A stretch of DNA of 64,000 bases from Ophioderma brevispina. Lineage: Eukaryota > Echinodermata > Ophiuroidea > Amphilepidida > Ophiodermatidae. The stretch spans positions 62,001 through 126,000 of the forward strand of contig JAMKCH010035279.1 of NCBI GenBank assembly GCA_023653785.1, written 5' to 3'. The position numbers were made by a program, and so were the translations under genes. How positions within the stretch are numbered: the first letter of the stretch is position 1; each line of letters opens with the position of its first letter. Positions 59,634 to 64,000 of this stretch are shown here, piece after piece. The notes beneath the pieces are model-generated. The model made no database searches. It worked only from the letters and a program-made list of their open reading frames with translations, and was not told the DNA's origin.

Positions 59634-60210
59634 GGACACGATGATCGTGACAATAGCAATTTCGGGCGAACTTATTTACACGATGATCGTGTCAATAGCC
59701 CTTTCCGGGCGACGTTATTGACACGATACCGTGCAATAGCATTTCGGGCGAGGATATTGAACACGAATGATCGTGTGTTTGAGCCATATGTCTGGAGCAA
59801 GCTTATAAATTCTAAGTCAACTTTTAGTGCACATGCGCCCATAACTATTGGCAATATTTTCCTGGGCAGTATTTGATTTAGAATTTTCTCCCCTGCTCCA
59901 GGAGCAATTTCCCATATGCTCAGGCCTGGACCATTTGTGTATTCAATATGCTCCAGGAGCATATTCAATTATGCTCATTTTTATTTATGCCCCAGTACCA
60001 TATGGCAAATGTTGTCCTGGACCATATTTGATATATTTTTCCTTCCAGACTATTTATGGATTTATGAGCATAATGTCGGGGCCAAAATCTCCTAACACAC
60101 ACCTCACGTACGCAGTGTCGAGCTCCTAACCATTCCTTTCTCACAACCGATGATCGTGTCAACTCACAAGCCATTTCGGGGCGACGTTATTGACACGATC
60201 ATCGTGTCAC
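59634..60210. repeat. Array of 43-bp units built on a near-palindrome, with a degenerate core
   Basis: Three to four units of about 43 bp at 59634-59780 each run CACGATGATCGTG, TCAATAGC, TTTCGGGCGA, then CGTTATTGA or a relative. A further unit with an inverted end lies at 60146-60210 (GACACGATCATCGTGTC). ACACGAT and ATCGTGT form inverted arms around one central base, so each unit boundary can form a hairpin. Between them, 59860-60050 holds looser repeats with TGCTCCAGGAGCA and CCTGGACCATAT. Facing frames of 93-119 codons here are repeat artefacts. It may be the end structure of an unknown transposon. Confidence 0.72.
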
Positions 60211-62155
60211 TAGACACTTCCTTCACCATATATAGCGAAATACTTTGTGTGTTCAATTCAATTCAGTTAATACGGCGAATTGCTAGAAATGCAAAGAGCA
60301 CATTAATGTTTCATTAGAATTACGAGGTAACCTTCCTTATGACAACCACTGCTGACCAGCCAATGATCCGCCCGTTACCATTCTCGCTACATGTAACTGC
60401 TGCTCTTCAACGTTCTTTATGAATGATTTAGCACTGTCATATTTGGGATCTGTCTTTATAGTTCATGATGCCAAAGCGAAAAAGAGGCTCGGATAAGGAC
60501 CAGGGTGGAGCCCCCCGTGGGAAGTAATAATCTTCCGAAATAACTTTGTTTTTCGTAAATTCCGGAAATCAGTTCTAACGCGGTGTTCTCAATTCTATAT
60601 GTGCACTTCTCAAGAACATAATTTATGTCATCTCATTTATGCACTGATATCAGTGACTTGGGTGTAACCATATTCATTGACTCCAGCACATAATGGGGGC
60701 TATGATATAAATCGCTCGGTATTTAAGAAGACAAAACACTTCATCAATTCTTTTTCTCTGGAACTGCAGAGTCCTTGTTATTACCCATGCAACTGAAAAG
60801 ATTCGGTGCTATAACATCAACCCCCTATTTTAATTAGACTATTTGTTCATGACATGGACACAAATTAACCCGTCCTCTCTCACCGATAAATAAAGTTCGG
60901 GTTCTACTGTGTGTTCCATTTTCTTGACCCTATAAATTTCATCCTTTATTCGAAGGGAAATAAGGTTGTAACAAAGCAATAAGAAAAAATTGTTTGAGCC
61001 AAACGGTGACCTAACATCTTGGTGCCGAACCAAACCCGAACTTGCCGCTAACCACATTATAGAAATTTATTGATTACACAGCAGAAATCAAAATCATTCA
61101 CCATATGAACTTGCATGAACGGTGCGAACAAACTTTTAATTGAAAGAAAGGAGGTCCAATATTAATATGATTAAGTTATGGGGTTGGTGTGCAACCAAGA
61201 TGTTAGGTCATAGATTGCCAATTCATCAAATTCTTCATGCTTTTTACTTCATCTTCGTGTTCTTTTTGAATAAATGATGAAATATACGATCAAAGTTATG
61301 AAATCCCAGCAGAAGTGTTAGTTTGATTTTATTAGTGAATGAGGCTGTAAGTTTCAATCCTAAACCGGGCGTTGAACAACAATTCAAAAAGCTTTTACGT
61401 CTGGAAAATAACAATGGATTTGCCGTCCCAGAGAATTGTGCAGTCCGTGTCCTATTCATCCTATCATAACGGGCGGTTTACTTATCAATAGCACCATTAT
61501 TGCTGGAGTCATGAAACGTGGTGTACATCGCTTGGTCACTGATATTCAGGGGAAAAAAGGAGATGACATTTAATTATTTCACGAACATGTGCACATACTA
61601 GAAGTGAGAACACGCGTCGAACCGATTTTGATAATTTTAGACAATTTGTTTTAGCAACATTATGTACTTGTAAGGGGTGCGTCACCTTGTAAAACGATAT
61701 GAGGATCTTGCCCGCAGCTATAAGAACATTAGAAAGTCGGCAGAAACATTTGATTAAGGATAACACATCACATACAAATCATCACCAGTCCTGTATACAG
61801 TTAGAATGCGTGAAAAATGCTGACACAGAAGTCCCCAAGGTGAGCCAAATCATTCTTTTTTCCTTTTTTGCATATACCATATGCTATCCACATACTAATC
61901 ATTATGTCAAATAGCTGCGCTGAATAGATGTCCTTCATTAGAAAAATCAGAACCTGTTGATTTTGTTACACACAGTATCCAATATTATTATGACTGTGGG
62001 GCAATACCAACAGTAGATTAGCGCGTACCGCCCCCACACTGCAAAATCCGCAAAATCTTGTGCATTGATCATGCAAAACCTCGTCAAAGCAAATACGTGT
62101 TTTTATTAGTTTTGACCGCCATTTTTAAAACTAAGTTTGTTCAAGTCAGTTTTTC
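60211..62155. other. Unassigned sequence
   Basis: Frames up to 76 codons without recognised domains. No repeat pair found. Confidence 0.4.
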
Positions 62156-62326
62156 TTGCATAATAATAATAATACTGGATGGCTTTTTTCGGCTTGATAA
62201 CAGAAATATCGCCCTAGCCAAGAAAATATCAGACTCATCTTCGACTCGCCGATATTTGAGCTTGGTCGGCGATTTTTCTGTTATCAACCTCAGCATCCAA
62301 TATTATATAAGTATTGTATAATGCAA
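62156..62326. mobile_element. Fold-back hairpin element, 171 bp
   Basis: TTGCATAATAATAATAATAC, TGGATG, CTTGATAACAGAAA, TCGCC, then CCAAGAAAATATC is mirrored by GATATTTGAGCTTGG, GGCGA, TTTCTGTTATCAA, CATCCA and TATTGTATAATGCAA. The arms are about 70-75 bp with mismatches. MITE-like; no coding. Confidence 0.82.
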
Positions 62327-63730
62327 CAGAAAGGTAATGCACATCAAACGACAATATCAGTTTCATTGACAAGTCTAGATCAAAGGAATAGGGGATTATC
62401 TATTAATTTCGTTGACGATTTTGAATCAATAATCAAAAAGAGCCAAATTATTTTGACAATCTCCTGAGTCTGCGTTTAATATTTACCCTGACTGTACGGG
62501 TTAAAGGAAATCTGGTACCTAATTAGCCCAGGTAACAGGACCCACGGGCCAACTGGTGGCTATAAAACCAAGCAGACTATAAAATCGCTACCTTTTGCAC
62601 TGAAATATTACTAAAGAGCTTAGTTAGGGCCTTTTATATCTTAACAAAATTGTCATCAAAAGGGCAAACACATTTCAAGAACATATCAAATCGGGACTCG
62701 ATATGATTCTTCAAGAGTGAGATAGAACCTGCATAAAGGACATAGACAGGTGTGAAAACTACATCAGCAAAAACATGGATACTTAATACCCTATGTACGT
62801 CATCCGATTCGATATAAAGCACTAGCGTAGAATTTCACAGATAATTTGAACAATATAACAAAATTGTGATTAACACGCTGTACATCAATGACACAGCTTG
62901 CAATATACATGTTTGCTTTTCAGCTGTGATATTTCACGATTATTTAGCCAACGATGTTCATTTGTGTAGTAAGGATGTAAAACGTCAATCAGATTTTGTA
63001 AAATAGCCTCGCATCGTGACAGGCAATATCAGTTTATGAGTCATTGAAATATTATTGTAATTGGTGCCATAGTGTTTGATATTTTTTTTAAACAGTATGC
63101 GTTCCTTCAGTTTGGATAAAATTACAAGTAATTTTTATGATGAAACGTTGTAGTATATATTCTGTTTTCCTAATACAGTAGGCCTATACAATTACTTTAC
63201 TTCATGAAATTTATTAGATAGTCAAGGTGTTTTCATTGGACAATTTCACCAGGTTGCCAATGGAATATTTAGTCTACTTCTCCGCGGGGAAAAAGCTGCG
63301 AACTACCGCACCCCTACTACCGCATCTGATATCGTCCCACGCGTCAAAGTTCACAGCTTAGCTCGGATAAATTACGCGAACGATGTGGTTCAATAGGCAA
63401 TGAGCCTGATCATCACTGGTGAATTTCCTATTCATATACCGTATTCATACACCACTATCTTCGGAAATATACATTTTCCGGTGTATTGTAAACTGCTGTC
63501 CCACACTCCAAACACTCCTAAACTATTCCATTGGAATATCAGTTGTTAATGAAATCTCCAATGAAAACACATGATAAGTTCCGAATTTCACCTTTCATAT
63601 GCTCCTCAATGTAAAGGTTATAAATTTTTAATGGCTTAGCAAAGAAAAAACTTCTATACTTTTCCCAAATTATCCATGACACTATGCAAAGACCATGACA
63701 CGATGGGTATCTTTCCTTTAAGTACTTTAA
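62327..63730. other. Unassigned sequence
   Basis: AT-rich, no recognised feature. It ends in TTAA (63727-63730), the target of the following element. Confidence 0.4.
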
Positions 63731-64000
63731 CACTTAAGGACCAAGGGGGGGGGGGTTCCTAGGGACCCCCAAAATTTGTTTTCGCGCTGGCCGCTTTACG
63801 CGTGCGATTTTTGCGCCGAAATTTTTTTGTAATTTTCTGACTTTTAATGCGCTTCTTTTCTAACCACAAAAATAATTAAAATCGGCCAAGCCGTTAATGA
63901 GATAATTAGTATGGGTCCCATGGAACCCCCCTTGGGCCTAACGTGGAAGTCCATTGAGAATATTTTAAAAAAATAAAAAGTTTTTTTTTTTTAAAAAACA
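63731..64000 (+). mobile_element. piggyBac-like non-autonomous element, left part, cut by the window edge
   Basis: TTAA precedes CACTTAAGGACCAAGGGG, matching the TIR of the element at 27245-27941. The sequence then follows the reverse complement of that element: GGGACCCC, TTTCGC with GGCCGCTTTA, GCGCGA-type words, AAAATCGGCCAAGCCGT, GGGTCC-CATGG boxes, GGAAGTC and AATATT. The copy continues beyond position 64000, so the other TTAA cannot be seen. Confidence 0.72.

Noticed and set aside
59634..60210. CRISPR array
   Set aside because: Units are contiguous with no unique spacers of constant length. The context is eukaryotic, with no cas genes.

Overview
This window is non-coding eukaryotic nuclear DNA, most likely from an invertebrate animal. 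It is AT-rich, has no open reading frame I can defend as a host gene, and shows no bacterial operon, ribosome binding site, rRNA or stand-alone tRNA gene. The decayed transposable elements are animal-type: CR1/Jockey-like LINEs, a Penelope-like element, a Tc1-like transposon, and hAT-, piggyBac- and Mutator-like non-autonomous elements. That mix suits a marine invertebrate such as an echinoderm or hemichordate, but the taxon cannot be fixed from this sequence.

Layout. 0-12 kb: a 62-bp tandem repeat, a 1.3-kb tandem duplication, a fold-back element, GGTCA-rich repeats and the 3' end of a LINE. 12-20 kb: a nearly full-length but broken CR1-like LINE, an 890-bp long-inverted-repeat element, a short hairpin and a Penelope-like reverse transcriptase. 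20-28 kb: a 1.6-kb CTA/CTG array, a dead Tc1 transposase split by a 512-bp MITE, and a piggyBac-like element inserted in an older repeat. 28-43 kb: two LINE 3' ends on the minus strand, fold-back elements, one copy of a tRNA-containing TIR element and a 600-bp element full of TACGTC motifs. 43-54 kb: a hAT-like MITE with a perfect 8-bp target duplication, the second copy of the tRNA-containing element, a tandem duplication, and a LINE reverse transcriptase split by a 467-bp TIR insertion. 54-64 kb: a two-copy tandem repeat, four fold-back hairpins, an array of units built on a near-palindrome, and the edge of a second piggyBac-like element.

No genes work together here. The window records successive, nested insertions; three nests are resolved below. 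The most unusual element is the 371-375 bp repeat found twice: terminal inverted repeats and a 9-10 bp target duplication, like a Mutator-type DNA transposon, enclosing a tRNA-like Pol III promoter, like a SINE. The two tandem 1.3-kb copies differ mainly by 1-2 base indels, which suggests an unpolished long-read assembly, so every frameshift reported here should be treated with caution.
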